A stretch of DNA of 64,000 nucleotides, from contig DCMZ01000004.1 of assembly GCA_002321895.1 (NCBI GenBank), positions 60,151 to 124,150 of the forward strand, read 5' to 3'. Source of the stretch: Bdellovibrionaceae bacterium UBA1609. Its GTDB lineage: Bacteria; Bdellovibrionota; Bdellovibrionia; Bdellovibrionales; UBA1609. Shown here in pieces: positions 62,942-64,000 of the stretch. Under the pieces are notes generated by a model. It was given only the letters and a program-made list of their open reading frames with translations, did no database searches and was not told where the DNA came from. The position numbers and the translations under genes were made by a program. Every line of letters starts with the position of its first letter. Position 1 is the stretch's first letter.

Positions 62942-63949
62942 GTGAGTCTTATCCAAAACAGTTTGTTTATCTTTTTTTTACTAGGAGTCAGTCCAGTACT
63001 TTATGCATCTAGTTCTTCCGGCGGTTCCGGGGGAGCTACAGCGGTTTCGGGATCTGGTTCTAGAGCTTCGGAGTCTAGCCCGAATCGAGTCGATGAGGCG
63101 AGAGAGTCAATGCGAGAAAGGCTACGGCAAAAGGCGATCACCAAAGCAAACAACCAGAAGCCTTACGTCAATTTTGATCACAGCTATGCTGATGTGAATG
63201 ACTTTCTCGGAAAGTATGTTCAGACGTCTAATGACAAAACGAAAACCTATGTTAACTACACTGGGATAGACAAATCCAAGTTAGATCTTATCGTGAAGGA
63301 AATGCTTCAGCCTAGTCATTCCCAAGTGATGGTTTCCTTCACTCCCAAGGAGCGATTGGCTTATTTTGTTAATTTATATAATATTCTGACCATACAGTTG
63401 ATTGTAGAGAATTACTCCGAGATTAAGGAAAACTCCAATTCTATTAAAGAGCTAGGTGGTCTTTTTTCAAGTCCATGGAAAAAGAAGTTCTTTACTCTGT
63501 TTGGTCGACCTCACAGTTTAGACGAAATTGAGCATGGTTATATTCGGGGAGAGCTTCCTGGATTTGAGCAAAGTCAAAAAGAGTTTAAAGACCCAAGAAT
63601 TCATGTGGCCGTGAATTGTGCCTCTAAGGGATGCCCGGCATTGTCTCCAGTGGCCTTTCGACCGAACGAAATAGAAAGCCAGTTTGAAAGTACTTTGGAT
63701 CTATTTCTAAAAGACCGTAACCGGAATAAGGTCGACGTGAAGAACAAGACCGTCACTATATCTAAGATCTTTGATTGGTATGAAAAGGATTTTGAGCGCG
63801 GATTGCTCGACTACACTGATTTAAAGAAGTTTATACAAATAAATGGTGATGCTTTGAGTGATTCACCGGAACAAAGAGCGCTTTTGCAATCTGGAAAGTT
63901 TGATATTGAGTTTTCGGATTATGATTGGACTTTGAACGACACGCTTTAA
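62942..63949 (+). CDS. DUF547 protein, secreted
   Basis: 335 aa with a signal peptide (about 1-22) followed by a Ser/Gly-rich spacer (SSSGGSGGATAVSGSGSR). It carries the DUF547 motifs FVNLYNILT, IHVAVNCASKGCPALSP, IFDWYEKDF and YDWTLND. It is a paralogue of the upstream lipoprotein, but without a lipobox. The start is GTG, with GGGGAGGGG upstream. Function unknown; the neighbour barrel is the likely partner. Confidence 0.85.
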   Translation: MSLIQNSLFIFFLLGVSPVLYASSSSGGSGGATAVSGSGSRASESSPNRVDEARESMRERLRQKAITKANNQKPYVNFDHSYADVNDFLGKYVQTSNDKTKTYVNYTGIDKSKLDLIVKEMLQPSHSQVMVSFTPKERLAYFVNLYNILTIQLIVENYSEIKENSNSIKELGGLFSSPWKKKFFTLFGRPHSLDEIEHGYIRGELPGFEQSQKEFKDPRIHVAVNCASKGCPALSPVAFRPNEIESQFESTLDLFLKDRNRNKVDVKNKTVTISKIFDWYEKDFERGLLDYTDLKKFIQINGDALSDSPEQRALLQSGKFDIEFSDYDWTLNDTL

Positions 63950-64000
63950 GAAATTAGGTGTCGTCGGAGTGGAGGCGTTAGGAAAAATGGTCGGACCGAC

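Overview
The window looks like a chromosomal segment of a Gram-negative bacterium, most likely of the Bdellovibrionota (Bdellovibrio and relatives). The reasons are indirect. It carries a complete-looking mevalonate block (type 2 IPP isomerase, class II HMG-CoA reductase, three GHMP enzymes) next to the thrS-infC-rpmI-rplT genes, an alternative complex III, a pheST-ihfA-merR block, and many lipoproteins, beta-barrels and secreted hydrolases. No rRNA, tRNA, CRISPR array, phage or transposase gene was seen. The taxonomic call is inference from gene content.

Layout. 1-1.06 kb: a partial acetyltransferase and a PduO-type cobalamin adenosyltransferase on the minus strand. 1.1-6.7 kb: an N-formylglutamate amidohydrolase-like gene, a TolC-like protein and the system II cytochrome c maturation pair ResB/CcsA. 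7.0-14.4 kb: actABCDEF, an alternative complex III closed by a strong terminator; its haem subunits would need the ResB/CcsA pair just upstream. 14.5-17.3 kb: unknown envelope proteins. 17.6-20.9 kb: thrS, infC (with an ATC start), rpmI, rplT. 20.9-26.2 kb: mevalonate pathway from HMG-CoA to IPP/DMAPP. 26.3-34.3 kb: a small Cys-rich secreted protein, a SpoU methyltransferase, pheS-pheT, a Ser-rich lipoprotein, ihfA, a MerR regulator and a DOPA-dioxygenase-family protein. 34.3-38.5 kb: a porin-like protein, RNase HI with a C-terminal hybrid-binding-like domain, and a glycosyltransferase-methyltransferase fusion.

38.5-45 kb: a 182-bp inverted-repeat element, then a minus-strand operon for a CDP-3,6-dideoxyhexose. 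It contains cytidylyltransferase, 4,6-dehydratase, E1 dehydrase, an RmlC-like epimerase and an SDR reductase, a set that fits CDP-ascarylose, plus a GT-C membrane glycosyltransferase. 45-49.7 kb: pirin, a secreted pair (permuted NlpC/P60-like peptidase and EF-hand-loop protein), and an M14 carboxypeptidase.

49.8-54.7 kb holds the most unusual locus. A 129-aa stand-alone protein resembles the copper/ethylene-binding transmembrane domain of plant ETR1, with the Asp, Tyr, Pro, Cys and His signature intact. It overlaps a PAS-histidine kinase. Divergent from it lies an output-less double-receiver response regulator, translationally coupled (TGATG) to a spermidine-synthase-like membrane protein. 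54.7-58 kb: pstSCAB without phoU. 58-64 kb: a YHS protein, two glycosyltransferases that overlap convergently, and a DUF547 lipoprotein, beta-barrel, DUF547 module.
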